From Emticicia aquatilis (lineage in GTDB: Bacteria; Bacteroidota; Bacteroidia; Cytophagales; Spirosomataceae), in the NCBI RefSeq assembly GCF_014644295.1, contig NZ_BMKK01000009.1, forward strand, positions 186,001 to 250,000: a stretch of DNA of 64,000 bases. The letters run 5' to 3'. Under the pieces are notes generated by a model, which searched no databases, had not been told where the DNA came from, and saw nothing but the letters and a program-made list of their open reading frames with translations. Position numbers and translations under genes: made by a program. Shown here in pieces: positions 49,595-58,902 of the stretch; the first letter of the stretch is position 1; each line of letters opens with the position of its first letter.

Positions 49595-51037
49595 TTAAGG
49601 ATTCTGTACGCAGTCTTTATTCACGGCTAATTCGGTTGTTGGAATTGGCCAAACATACTCCGACTGGCTTGGTGAAACAGCATTTACAGGGCCTTTTGCA
49701 GGGAATGGTGAGCCTGTACGAGTAATATCGAACGAACGTACACCTTCACCCAAAAACTCAATTCTTCTTTCAGTCAAGATAGCTGTAATTAAATCAGCTT
49801 TAGTTGCTGGAGCTAAAACTGAGCCTTTTGAACGACCACGAACAGCATTCAACAATGCTACCGCAGAAGCATCAACACCTGTTGCTAAACGAGCTTTTGC
49901 TTCAGCATAACTCAATAAAACTTCAGCATAACGCATCACTGGCACCCAGTCAATATAAGGAGAAGCACCTGGGAATTTGGTCAAATAAATACGTGTACCA
50001 CTCGTCGAAGTAAGTTTCTTACGGTCGTCGGTATCTGCAAAACTTGCCGAACCATAGATTCCTGTTGGGTTCAACGAAAACTCGCCACCACCAGTTGGGC
50101 CAGGTAAATAGTAGAATGCCAATTGGTTTTGAGTACCTGGTACGTCGTTAGTAGCCATTGGCATCGACAAGATAGACTCAAGCGTACGGTAATTTGTAAA
50201 GATTGCAGCAAAGTTTGCATTCAATTCATGTCCTACACCCGTAGCTGCTTTGAACGGAGCAGCCGCTGGGACAATTTTAGCAGCTTCGGTTGCTAATTCA
50301 GCATATTTACCCATGGCCAAATACACTTTTACTTTTAAAGCAATAGCAGTATTTTTATGAGCTCTCGTTACGTTCAAATCTTGCAAAGCATAGCTTGCTG
50401 GTAAATTAGTTTCAGCAAAATTCAAATCATCTAAGATTTGAGCATATACTTCAGCAACCGTCGAACGCTTCAAGTTATTCGAATTACCCGCACCTGTTTC
50501 GCCTTTCAAACGTAATGGTAAACCAAGCGATGCACCATTATCTTTAGTATATGGCTGTGCATAGATATTCAACAAAGAGAAATAACTCAATGCTCTCAAG
50601 AAACGAGCTTCTCCTTTGTAGTTAGCCACTTTATCAGTAGCAATTTTTGCTGGAGCTGCATCAACTTTATCCAAGAATAAATTCATGTTGTTGATAGCTG
50701 CATAAGCACTTGACCAAAGGTTGTTTACTTCGTTTGAAGAAGCATTGATGGTGAAGTTCCAAGTCTGAAGACCAGTTACACCATTGTTTGTTTGGTTCAA
50801 AAACTCTTCACCTCTGATGTCATTATAGATAAAATAACGACCACCCAAGAAGTTACCATTTTTTACACCACGATAAAGTCCATTCACTAATGATTCGATT
50901 CTATCAGGCGTATCGTAAGCACTCAAATCTGACACCGATGTTTTCGGAACTGGGTCGAGTAAATCTTCCTTACAGCTACTTATCGACAATGCCAACAGGG
51001 CAGTGACGAGTAGTTTTGTATATATTGTATTTTTCAT
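49595..51037 (-). CDS. SusD/RagB-family nutrient-binding lipoprotein (2)
   Basis: The 480-residue lipoprotein (signal ending LSISSC, Cys22) has the classical RagB/SusD layout: N-terminal TPR part (FLDKVDAAPAKIATDKVANYKG, EARFLRALSYFSLLNIYAQPY), then the C-terminal region with VMRYAEVLLSYAEAKAR and ILTERRIEFLGEGVRSFDITR. It caps the second SusC transporter. The gene starts 18 bp after susC 2. No hydrolase, ECF sigma or anti-sigma gene accompanies the pair, so substrate and control are not visible. Confidence 0.96.
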   Translation of the reverse strand: MKNTIYTKLLVTALLALSISSCKEDLLDPVPKTSVSDLSAYDTPDRIESLVNGLYRGVKNGNFLGGRYFIYNDIRGEEFLNQTNNGVTGLQTWNFTINASSNEVNNLWSSAYAAINNMNLFLDKVDAAPAKIATDKVANYKGEARFLRALSYFSLLNIYAQPYTKDNGASLGLPLRLKGETGAGNSNNLKRSTVAEVYAQILDDLNFAETNLPASYALQDLNVTRAHKNTAIALKVKVYLAMGKYAELATEAAKIVPAAAPFKAATGVGHELNANFAAIFTNYRTLESILSMPMATNDVPGTQNQLAFYYLPGPTGGGEFSLNPTGIYGSASFADTDDRKKLTSTSGTRIYLTKFPGASPYIDWVPVMRYAEVLLSYAEAKARLATGVDASAVALLNAVRGRSKGSVLAPATKADLITAILTERRIEFLGEGVRSFDITRTGSPFPAKGPVNAVSPSQSEYVWPIPTTELAVNKDCVQNP

Positions 51038-51055
51038 AATATTAAATTTCGATAA

Positions 51056-54000
51056 TTAGAATGTTAGACTTAAACCACAAGAAAGTGTTCTTGCTTGAGG
51101 AATTGAGTTACGGTCGATACCTGGAGCCAAGTTTGAGTTACCATTTGATGATGTCTCAGGGTCAGTACCAGAGTATTTCGTAAGCATGAAAGCATTCGTA
51201 ACTTGAGCAAATACTCTTGCATTTGTCAACTTGATTTTGTTGATAACATTAGCTGGTAAGTTATAACCTAAAGCAATGTTACGGCATTTGATAAAGTCAC
51301 CTTTCTCAACGTTGTTTGAGATTGGGAATGATGAACCATTAGAAATATTATCACCATAAACTACTCTTGGCCATGAACCATTCGTGTTAGTTTCTGTCCA
51401 ACGGTCTAAGATATCAGATGCGTTGTTCCAGAAACGTTGGTCATGCAAACCTGCTTTTGTTCCGTTATAAACATAGAATCCTGCCGAGTAAATCAAGCTA
51501 ATTGACAAGTCGAATTTCTTGTAGCTAAAGTTATTATCCCATCCACCGTAGAATTTAGGAATAGTATTACCCATGATTTTAGAATCAGCAGCAGCCGTGA
51601 TAGCTGGTGCAGTTGTTCCATCAAGGAATGTCCAACGGCTCTTGCCAGTAGCAACCGCATGAGAATATTGTACTTCTTGGCCTTTACCATTAACATAGAT
51701 ACGTTGACCAGTTGCTGGGTTCACTCCTCTTGTTTCTACAACATATAAACTACCGAGAGCATAACCAACTCTTGTGATATTGGCAGTCTCTAACTGAGTT
51801 ACACCAAAAATATCTGAGTTACCTTCTGCTAAAGCCGTAACTTCGTTTTTCTGAGTTGCGAAGTTCAAAGTTGTATTCCATCTGAATGCTTTGTTATTGA
51901 TAACTGCACCGCTAATCGAGAATTCAACACCTTGATTATACATTGAACCAACGTTTTTAGCTACTGAGTTACCCGGTACACCCATTGATGGAGACAATGG
52001 AGAGTTCAAAATCAAACCGTCGATATTGTTTTTGTAGTAAGTCAACTCACCAGTAATTCTGTCTTTCAAGAATCCGAAGTTCAAACCGATATCTAATTTT
52101 GTACTTGTTTCCCATTTCAAATCAGGGTTACCTGCTTGTGAGAAATACAAAGCTGGAGCCGAACCACCGTAGTTGCTGAAATCATATAAGCTTAAAGAAG
52201 CGTAATCGCTGATACCTGCATTACCTACTTTACCATAACTTGTTCTTAATTTCAAAGTAGAGATTTTATCACCGAGAGCATCTTTAAAGAATGTTTCTTC
52301 TGAAAGGTTCCAACCAGCAGATACACCGTAGAAGTTACCAAATTTCTTACCAGCTGCTAATGCCGATAAACCATCACGACGTAAACTTGCTGTGAAATAA
52401 TAACGTTTAGCGAAGTCATAAGTCACACGACCAAAGTATGATTGGAAACCATTCTCTGTAAAGAAGTTGAACGGTGGGTTGTTGTTTACCGTGTAATTTC
52501 CTTCGTAAGTATCAAAGAATGGGTCAGCTACTGTCTGACGTGAACCACTCCACATATTACGTTTTGTATATTGTTGTTCTGTACCAAGCGTTGCACTTAC
52601 AGTGTGTTTGTCAGCAAACTTTTGGTTGTAGTTTACATAATTTTGCCAAGTCCAACGTGTGCTTTTATAAAGGTAGTTACTTGCAACACCTTTTGCAGCA
52701 AAACCATCACCGTGAATTGGGTTATTGAATGTACGTGAATCAACAGTTTGATTATCAATACCATAATCAGTACGGAACGACAAGTTTTTAGTGAAATTGT
52801 AAGTAGCATAGATATTAGACAAGAAACGGTCAGTTTGAGCTGTTGCTTTATCTAAATCGAGTAATACAACTGGGTTATAAAAACCACTACGGTCTTTGTT
52901 CAATAAGTTACCTGGCGTATTGGCCAATGCACCAGTAGTATTGATATTATACGAACCATCTGGCAAGAATGCAGGAACGTTCGGAGCAGTAACTAAAGGC
53001 ACACGACCCAAACCACCTGTGTTAAAGTTTGTACCTTGTAATGAACCACTGTTTGGAGCGAAAGCATCTGACGAGCTATAAGTTACGTTTGCACCAAAAA
53101 TCAATTTCTCAGTTACGTTGTGGCTGATATTCAAACGAGCATTTTTACGTTCAAAAGTATTCTTTTTCAAGAAACCTTCTTGGTTTGTATAACCACCCGA
53201 GAAATAGTATGAAGACTTAGGCGTAGCACCAGAAATGTTGATGTTATGACTTTGTTGGAAACCTGTTTGGAAAACATAATCATACCAGTTAGTATCATAA
53301 GGTTTGCCATTCGGGTCTAAGTTTTCAAAATAAAGTGGGCTATACGTTTGGCCTGCCAATGTCGCTCTGTTTTTCTCAGCTTCGTTTTTCATCATGATGT
53401 ATTCTGAAGCATTCAACAAATCGAAAGTTCTGTACGGTTTTGTCCAACCGAAGTTTGAGTCATACGTAATCGTTGCTTTACCTGCTTTACCTTTTTTAGT
53501 AGTGATTACCAATACACCATTGGCAGCACGTGAACCATAGATAGCCGTAGCCGCTGCATCTTTCAAGATGTCGATAGTTTCGATATCGTTTGGATTGATG
53601 TCTGACAATGGGTTTGCAGCAATACCTCCTGGCCCAACTGAACCTGCATCTTGTGAGAATACGATTACTCCATCAACAACAATTAATGGATAAGAACTCG
53701 AAGTGATTGAGTTAAAACCACGTACACGAATAACTGGAGGGTTATTCAATAAACCATTAGGAATATTGATATTTACACCCGCAGCTTTACCCGAAAGTAA
53801 TTGGTCGAATGATTGAGCTGGAATTGATTTGATTGCATCGCCTTTGATAGTCGAAACCGCCGATGTCACATCTTTACGGTTTTGAGTACCGTAACCTACT
53901 ACTACCAATTGCTCTAACTGTACGCCATCATTGGCCAATGTGACGTTGATTACAGTTTTGCCACCTACTGGCACTTCTGAAGTTTGCATACCAATAAAAC

Positions 54001-54220
54001 TGAAAACCAAAGTTTCGTTGGCGTTGACGTCAATCGCAAAATTGCCGTCGTTATTTGTTTGTGTACCCTTTGTTGTACCTTTTACCTGTACTGATACACC
54101 CGGCAATGCCGAACCATCATCCGATGATGTTACCTTGCCAGTAACCCTTTTGCTTTGTGCCAATACGGCAAAAGAAAAGAGTAATCCCAGCATACTAAGA
54201 AGTAGCTTTTTCTTCTTCAT
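51056..54220 (-). CDS. SusC/RagA-type TonB-linked outer-membrane transporter (2)
   Basis: The protein is 1054 residues from the ATG at 54220 (a TTG-type extension to 54271 is rejected because the ATG starts the signal peptide MKKKKLLLSMLGLLFSFAV). Carboxypeptidase-regulatory domain at 24-105, plug at about 115-230 (VVGYGTQNRKDVTSAVSTI, SFDQLLSGKAAGVNI, DAAATAIYGSRAANGVLVITT), then the beta-barrel ending RTLSCGLSLTF. It imports a nutrient together with SusD 2. The N-terminal coding DNA and promoter region closely match susC 1, consistent with an old duplication or gene conversion of the 5' end. Confidence 0.97.
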   Translation of the reverse strand: MKKKKLLLSMLGLLFSFAVLAQSKRVTGKVTSSDDGSALPGVSVQVKGTTKGTQTNNDGNFAIDVNANETLVFSFIGMQTSEVPVGGKTVINVTLANDGVQLEQLVVVGYGTQNRKDVTSAVSTIKGDAIKSIPAQSFDQLLSGKAAGVNINIPNGLLNNPPVIRVRGFNSITSSSYPLIVVDGVIVFSQDAGSVGPGGIAANPLSDINPNDIETIDILKDAAATAIYGSRAANGVLVITTKKGKAGKATITYDSNFGWTKPYRTFDLLNASEYIMMKNEAEKNRATLAGQTYSPLYFENLDPNGKPYDTNWYDYVFQTGFQQSHNINISGATPKSSYYFSGGYTNQEGFLKKNTFERKNARLNISHNVTEKLIFGANVTYSSSDAFAPNSGSLQGTNFNTGGLGRVPLVTAPNVPAFLPDGSYNINTTGALANTPGNLLNKDRSGFYNPVVLLDLDKATAQTDRFLSNIYATYNFTKNLSFRTDYGIDNQTVDSRTFNNPIHGDGFAAKGVASNYLYKSTRWTWQNYVNYNQKFADKHTVSATLGTEQQYTKRNMWSGSRQTVADPFFDTYEGNYTVNNNPPFNFFTENGFQSYFGRVTYDFAKRYYFTASLRRDGLSALAAGKKFGNFYGVSAGWNLSEETFFKDALGDKISTLKLRTSYGKVGNAGISDYASLSLYDFSNYGGSAPALYFSQAGNPDLKWETSTKLDIGLNFGFLKDRITGELTYYKNNIDGLILNSPLSPSMGVPGNSVAKNVGSMYNQGVEFSISGAVINNKAFRWNTTLNFATQKNEVTALAEGNSDIFGVTQLETANITRVGYALGSLYVVETRGVNPATGQRIYVNGKGQEVQYSHAVATGKSRWTFLDGTTAPAITAAADSKIMGNTIPKFYGGWDNNFSYKKFDLSISLIYSAGFYVYNGTKAGLHDQRFWNNASDILDRWTETNTNGSWPRVVYGDNISNGSSFPISNNVEKGDFIKCRNIALGYNLPANVINKIKLTNARVFAQVTNAFMLTKYSGTDPETSSNGNSNLAPGIDRNSIPQARTLSCGLSLTF

Positions 54221-54258
54221 GTAGTTTGTTGTTTTGGTTAATAAAAAAAATACTAACA

Positions 54259-54266
54259 CAAAAATA
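54259..54266 (-). promoter_or_regulatory. Putative -7 element (TATTTTTG) for susC 2
   Basis: Minus-strand TATTTTTG with upstream TTTAAAATAGTGAG, nearly the same as at susC 1. It lies about 40 bp upstream of the ATG. Confidence 0.6.
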
Positions 54267-54545
54267 CTCACTATTTTAAATAAAATTATTAAATCTTAAT
54301 TTTTTCTAATGAAATTCTAATATAGAAACCGTTTGTTAATATAAAAAAATTATATATAGTTACGTATTTATTAAAATCACAAAACAATAATAGGTCGATT
54401 AATAAAAACACGAAATAAAAGAAGGCAATAATAATAAAACGCAAAAATCGAAGTTTGGCGGGTCTGATTACAAACCATGAAGCAGAATAATAACGGAGGG
54501 ATAATAATAACGCTAATCAACAAAAAAAGATTTCAATAAATTAGA
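54267..54545. other. AT-rich divergent region, no gene seen
   Basis: About 280 bp between the divergent susC 2 and McrB-like promoters are very AT-rich with poly-A/T tracts and no credible reading frame or hairpin. Confidence 0.5.
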
Positions 54546-54553
54546 TACTTTTG
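54546..54553 (+). promoter_or_regulatory. Putative -7 element (TACTTTTG) for McrB-like gene
   Basis: TACTTTTG matches TAnnTTTG, 55 bp upstream of the ATG at 54608. No -33 TTTG at regular spacing was seen. Confidence 0.45.
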
Positions 54554-54607
54554 CGTATTGTATAATCACAACAAATTATTGACAAATCTTAAAAGAGTAT
54601 TATTTAG

Positions 54608-56131
54608 ATGAGTAACCTTACCGAACAAAAAGACATACTTTTTAAGAAAATACAAGAAATAAACGACCGTGAGGCTTGCTTGAAATTCTTTGTGTTGCTA
54701 CAAGAACTTATCGAAATCGCCAATGTTGATATTGATGACCCTCGTATTGCGTTTTCGGTCAGAAAAGATAAAGGTATTACGGCCAATATAAATTTCTATG
54801 CGGCACTCAAACTCTACCGCCAAAGTGGTGTATGGCTCGAACTGATGTTTTTTAAACGTGACCAGCCTCTTTTCAATAAATACAAAGAAGTAAAAGTCTT
54901 GACACTCTCTGATAGTTCTGACTTTATCACGGTCAAGATTCCTTCTGAAAATAAACGTATTCTTGATGATACTAAAATCATGAGTGCGTGGCAACATTGC
55001 TTAGAAGAACTCAAGGCAACGGCCGCTTCAAGCAAAAAGAAAGAATCGCACAACCATTTTATGTATCAAATAGCCGAAAACGAAAGTCTTCGGAATGAGT
55101 TTTTCTGGGAAATTGCCAATCCAGATAGCGAAAAAGGATACATCGAAGAACTGGAGATTTTGCAGGAAGAAGAATCCATTTACAGGAAAAAACTCAATAT
55201 TCCGCTCAATCTCATATATGTAGGCCCACCAGGAACTGGCAAAACCTATGAGGTTCAACAACTTACTCAACAAGCTGATTTTCAATTCATTACCTTCCAC
55301 CAATCATATAGTTATGAAGAATTCATGGAAGGTATTCGGCCAATCAGCAAAAACGGCCAAGTGTTTTATGAAGTAGTAAAAGGGATTTTTTATAAGTCTT
55401 GTTTATCAGCTCTACAAAAAGCTGGCTATCAATCTTTTGCGGAATGTGAAGCGGATTCTAAAGAAAACAGAGAAACGAATTTTAGAAATGCAGGAAGCCA
55501 ACTTTTGGTAATTGACGAAATTAATCGTGCCAATATTTCAAAAGTTTTTGGAGAACTAATCACTCTTATAGAAGACAACAAAAGGCTCGGTGCAAAAGAT
55601 GAACTTTGGCTTACGCTCCCCTACTCGCAAGAAAAATTTGGGGTGCCAGCCAACCTACACATAGTCGGCACTATGAACACCACCGACCGCTCAATTGCTC
55701 TGCTCGATTTGGCACTTCGCCGACGTTTCGAGTTTAAGGAAATGAATCCTCAACTACATTTATTGCAGGATATTGAAGAGATTAATGTCGAAAAACTCAT
55801 TAGTAAAATCAACCAACGCATCGAATTTCTGATTGATAAAGAGCATTGCATAGGCCATGCTTATTTCATTGATTGTCAGCAACTTTCTGATTTTTATCAA
55901 ATTTTTTCGGGTAAAATTATTCCTTTATTACAAGAATATTTTAATAACGATTGGGAGAAAATCAGACTCGTAATCGGCAATGAATTAATCCTTCGAGAAT
56001 CGCTCAAAACCAAACAGATTTTTGGGCAAATCTTAGATGAATTTGAAGACGAAACTTATAAATATACAATCAACCCCGACTTAATTTCGGGCGAAATTGA
56101 TAAAGAAGTTTTCTTGAGAATTTATCAATAA
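54608..56131 (+). CDS. Orphan McrB-like AAA+ NTPase
   Basis: The 507-residue protein has an N-terminal domain (1-140) of unrecognised fold, with strands around [18 protein letters not shown] and [20 protein letters not shown], a linker, then an AAA+ module. Walker A is GPPGTGKT (206-213), Walker B is [15 protein letters not shown] (299-313), and the McrB-type sensor/GTP-specific motif is [19 protein letters not shown] (356-374). MNTxD is the hallmark of McrB, the GTP-driven motor of the McrBC modification-dependent restriction enzyme. The partner nuclease gene mcrC, normally immediately downstream, is absent: the next gene is convergent ATP-grasp after a hairpin. So it may be a stand-alone motor, a remnant, or rely on a distant McrC. 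Confidence 0.88.
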   Translation: MSNLTEQKDILFKKIQEINDREACLKFFVLLQELIEIANVDIDDPRIAFSVRKDKGITANINFYAALKLYRQSGVWLELMFFKRDQPLFNKYKEVKVLTLSDSSDFITVKIPSENKRILDDTKIMSAWQHCLEELKATAASSKKKESHNHFMYQIAENESLRNEFFWEIANPDSEKGYIEELEILQEEESIYRKKLNIPLNLIYVGPPGTGKTYEVQQLTQQADFQFITFHQSYSYEEFMEGIRPISKNGQVFYEVVKGIFYKSCLSALQKAGYQSFAECEADSKENRETNFRNAGSQLLVIDEINRANISKVFGELITLIEDNKRLGAKDELWLTLPYSQEKFGVPANLHIVGTMNTTDRSIALLDLALRRRFEFKEMNPQLHLLQDIEEINVEKLISKINQRIEFLIDKEHCIGHAYFIDCQQLSDFYQIFSGKIIPLLQEYFNNDWEKIRLVIGNELILRESLKTKQIFGQILDEFEDETYKYTINPDLISGEIDKEVFLRIYQ

Positions 56132-56181
56132 TTTTCTTGTTGCGTTCCCTTCGACTACGCTCAGGGAACGGAACAAGAAAA
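56132..56181. terminator. Bidirectional terminator from a palindromic dispersed repeat
   Basis: Arms of 19 bp with one mismatch (TTTTCTTGTTgCGTTCCCT / AGGGAACGgAACAAGAAAA) enclose TCGACTACGCTC. The hairpin starts right after the McrB-like stop and ends 2 bp before the ATP-grasp stop, filling the whole convergent gap. Its top, CCCTTCGACTACGCTCAGGG, is the same word family as at 38881. Confidence 0.88.
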
Positions 56182-56183
56182 CT

Positions 56184-57200
56184 TCACCCAAAATGCCCCT
56201 TAACGATTGCCAAAATATCGCCAAATGGAAGAGGTTTTATTCCACTCTTTTGGTTCATGATACTAATATTGGCGGCACGTTTCCAGTGCCACATGAGGTC
56301 ACGGTAAGCTTGCCATAAATAATAGCGAGGGTCGTAGATATGTCCAGGGTCGGAGCTTACGCCATTTAGCTCCATTACTCTAATATTTTTCCCTTCATAC
56401 AAATCTTCAATACTCGCAACCTTCATATCAAAACGACCATAGAAAAACCCATCAAACCCTTCTGACACCCTCGTAAAAACCTCATGCAATTGACTATTAA
56501 TCAAATGATTGGCATTTACAAACTTGGTTCCTCGGCAATGATTCCCGATTGGCTCAAGTAAACGATTTTCACCAAAAGGTACTATTTCTTGCATTTTACT
56601 TCCGAGTCTTTTTTGTAAACTTTCCAGCTGGAATCTCGCACGAGTATTTTGCAAAACCAACTCCTCAATCGTAGATTTTCCGTCGCCCGTAACGCTCAAA
56701 AACTCTTTTAAGGTTACCGACGAAACTTTACCAATTTTCTCATTTGGCATTCTACTAAAAAGTACTCCTAACTCAATCGGATACGTAATAAACTCTTGAA
56801 TCAAATAATCAGCATTGGCCGACTCATGATATTGACGAAGTTCGTCTTCTGAATGAATTTTTGACACCGAAGTACCACGTTCGCCCACATTGGGCTTTGC
56901 GATAATGGGATAGCCTAATTCATTATTTATCAACAACTTAGGCAACTCGTTGAATACGGCACCTAAAGGAATAAATATCGTTTTAGCCAAATATTCGGGC
57001 GAAATATGTTTCATGATTTCGGTTTTATGCTCGCCATAAAAACCTCCTGCCTCAATCCCAGGATTGACCGCCGTAAAGAAAGTCAACGACTTAGCTCTAA
57101 TGGCCTGATAAATCCAGTAGGGAGTCATGGGCAAATAAAACAGCCACCACGGCCAATATTCATAATTGAAAACTTTGACTAAAAACAAAGGTATTCGCAT
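56184..57200 (-). CDS. ATP-grasp ligase-like protein
   Basis: This 338-residue protein has the N-terminal segment WPWWLFYLPMTPYWIYQAIRA, an ATP-grasp core with AKPNVGERGTSVSKI (ATP-binding loop) and LIQEFITYPIELGVLF, and a C-terminal metal-binding part (YGRFDMKVASIEDL, RVMELNGVSSDPGHIYDP). These fit the D-ala-D-ala ligase/RimK-type superfamily, which forms acyl-phosphate intermediates to make amide bonds. The substrates are unknown. It is in a closely spaced run with the DoxX gene (15 bp), both on the minus strand. Confidence 0.88.
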   Translation of the reverse strand: MRIPLFLVKVFNYEYWPWWLFYLPMTPYWIYQAIRAKSLTFFTAVNPGIEAGGFYGEHKTEIMKHISPEYLAKTIFIPLGAVFNELPKLLINNELGYPIIAKPNVGERGTSVSKIHSEDELRQYHESANADYLIQEFITYPIELGVLFSRMPNEKIGKVSSVTLKEFLSVTGDGKSTIEELVLQNTRARFQLESLQKRLGSKMQEIVPFGENRLLEPIGNHCRGTKFVNANHLINSQLHEVFTRVSEGFDGFFYGRFDMKVASIEDLYEGKNIRVMELNGVSSDPGHIYDPRYYLWQAYRDLMWHWKRAANISIMNQKSGIKPLPFGDILAIVKGHFG

Positions 57201-57214
57201 AATTTTTTGAGCAA

Positions 57215-57613
57215 TTAATGTGTACTTTTATTGAGTAAATTCTTCGTAATTGTTACAATTTTAGCACGTTCGTAAATTACCACAACTAAGCAACATACAA
57301 AAGTAATAAGAGCCATATAAAACAACTGTCCGCCATCATTTCTTACATCTATACCTAAAACCGTGAGGTGAGAGATTATCGCTCCAGCCATTACGCCCAA
57401 ACCCATGAATGCACCTATCCAAGCGGTAGTAGGTATAAGTAATAGTATCGACGCAATCAATTCAGCAACTCCAGAACCGATACGTCCAGAAGGCTCAATA
57501 CCGAGTGTTGAAAAAATATAAACACTTTCGGGATGTGCCGTAAATTTAAAATAAAGCGTCTGCAACATAATAGCAGCGGCAATAATTCGTGCAACTAACT
57601 GTAATATTTTCAT
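57215..57613 (-). CDS. DoxX-like membrane protein
   Basis: The 132-residue protein has four hydrophobic segments and the DoxX-like pattern QTLYFKFTAHPESVYIFSTLGIEPSGRIGSG near the start, then VAELIASILLLIPTTAWIGAFMGLGVM. Roles given to the family are quinone-linked or thiol-stress related and remain loose. It lies 15 bp upstream of the ATP-grasp gene and 25 bp downstream of the YHS gene on the same strand, suggesting an operon YHS-DoxX-ATP-grasp. Confidence 0.85.
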   Translation of the reverse strand: MKILQLVARIIAAAIMLQTLYFKFTAHPESVYIFSTLGIEPSGRIGSGVAELIASILLLIPTTAWIGAFMGLGVMAGAIISHLTVLGIDVRNDGGQLFYMALITFVCCLVVVIYERAKIVTITKNLLNKSTH

Positions 57614-57638
57614 TTTTGAGGAAGGTTTAACGGTTAAA

Positions 57639-58094
57639 TTATTTGTAAATTTTTTGCCAATTAGTATCGGCTTGTTTTTTTAGTTTTGTTTCTTCTTTAT
57701 TCCACTCATCGAGTGTATTAGAAAAGAAACTTTTATAAAATAGATTCAAAGCACCATTGACAATTTTATAGTTTTCGGGGTCAACTTCTACTTTTTCACC
57801 TTTTGCACCCATTGCATACGCACACCAACCACCGTAGGCTGGCTCATATTTAGCAGGATTTTTCTTGAAAGTTTCCAAATTAGCCGCTGATGCAAACTTA
57901 TACGTGATTCCAGCATTCGTATAAGCAATTTTGCCTTTTTGGGGTTTCCCCGAAAAATAACTTACAGGGTCATAGCCACTGATGGCCACACCTTTTTCAA
58001 TCAAAAAATGTTTCTGACGAAGAGCAGGATTTACGGCATCTTGTGCAAAGAGATTAAAGGAAATTAGTACAAATAACAAGCTTAATTTTTTCAT
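57639..58094 (-). CDS. Secreted YHS-domain protein
   Basis: The protein is 151 residues from the ATG at 58094, which starts a signal peptide ending SFNLFAQ. The YHS-like core is VAISGYDPVSYFSGKPQKGK, TYKFASAANLETFKKNPAKYEP, AYGGWCAYAMG. YHS domains bind metal (often copper or iron) in some proteins; the Cys in GGWCAYAM is the likely ligand. An upstream extension overlapping the LysE end is not credible. It is probably the first gene of the YHS-DoxX-ATP-grasp operon. Confidence 0.88.
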   Translation of the reverse strand: MKKLSLLFVLISFNLFAQDAVNPALRQKHFLIEKGVAISGYDPVSYFSGKPQKGKIAYTNAGITYKFASAANLETFKKNPAKYEPAYGGWCAYAMGAKGEKVEVDPENYKIVNGALNLFYKSFFSNTLDEWNKEETKLKKQADTNWQKIYK

Positions 58095-58168
58095 TGGAGT
58101 ATGTTTTTGATTTATTGAAACAAAGGTAGCGGATGAGAATCGAGCAAATTGTCGGCAAAATGACCAAT

Positions 58169-58792
58169 TCAAGTAAAAACCTTAACAATTTGCATTAAGG
58201 CTAAAGCAATAAATAGGTAACCCATCAGCCGATTCACCGAAAAGCTTCTCAATAATTGATTAATGTATGATTTATACCGATGAGCCAAATAAGCAAACAA
58301 CGCTAAAATGGCAAAAGCCCCCATACCAGTACCTAAAACGAAAGCATATTTGGCCGATAAGTCATTGATAGAAAAGTATTTACCCAAGAATATCAACATA
58401 AAAAACCAAAAAGGCAATAACTGAGGATTGAGCATTCCGAGCGAAAATCCTTTCAGAAAATCGAGTTTATTTTTGCCAACCATTGGCATTTTATCTGTAT
58501 TATTCGACTGTTTCTGAAACAAATAAACCAAACCCATCAGCAAAAAAACTGGAATGATAAGCATATTGAGCCACGATAATAAAAACTGGTTATCTTTCAA
58601 GAAAAAGACACCTTTCAAGGCGATAAATGAATAAATAAATTCGGGAATACTTCCGCCAAAGGCCACCAAAATTCCAGCAGAGATATTTCGATTTAGCGTA
58701 GCTTGCACAACAGCCAAATTGACTGCCCCAATATGAATCGACCCCGCAAAACTGATTGCTGCCACCACAAGAAAAATTATCAAATCCATCAT
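58169..58792 (-). CDS. LysE-family exporter
   Basis: The protein is 207 residues from the ATG at 58792 (58789 is equally possible), with six hydrophobic segments. The N-terminal GSIHIGAVNLAVVQATLNRN and GGSIPEFIYSFIALKG segments match LysE/RhtB-type exporters, where amino acids or small metabolites are pumped out. Substrate not predictable. 75 bp upstream of the YHS gene on the same strand. Confidence 0.9.
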   Translation of the reverse strand: MMDLIIFLVVAAISFAGSIHIGAVNLAVVQATLNRNISAGILVAFGGSIPEFIYSFIALKGVFFLKDNQFLLSWLNMLIIPVFLLMGLVYLFQKQSNNTDKMPMVGKNKLDFLKGFSLGMLNPQLLPFWFFMLIFLGKYFSINDLSAKYAFVLGTGMGAFAILALFAYLAHRYKSYINQLLRSFSVNRLMGYLFIALALMQIVKVFT

Positions 58793-58873
58793 AGTTTTTG
58801 TTTTCTGATACAAAGTACGGCGACTTTCAACGAACGAAACGTCTGCTCGCCGACATAAATCAGCAGTTTTTAA

Positions 58874-58881
58874 TAACTTTG
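58874..58881 (+). promoter_or_regulatory. Putative -7 element (TAACTTTG) for TrmH-type gene
   Basis: TAACTTTG matches TAnnTTTG, 22 bp upstream of the ATG at 58903. Confidence 0.5.
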
Positions 58882-58902
58882 CAAAAAAAGAAGAAGTAAG
58901 GC

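Noticed and set aside
43588-54220. Classical polysaccharide-utilisation locus
   Set aside because: SusC/SusD pairs are present but no glycoside hydrolase, lyase, sulfatase or hybrid two-component/ECF regulator lies in the window.
54608-56131. Complete McrBC restriction system
   Set aside because: No McrC-like gene on either side; only the McrB-like motor is present.
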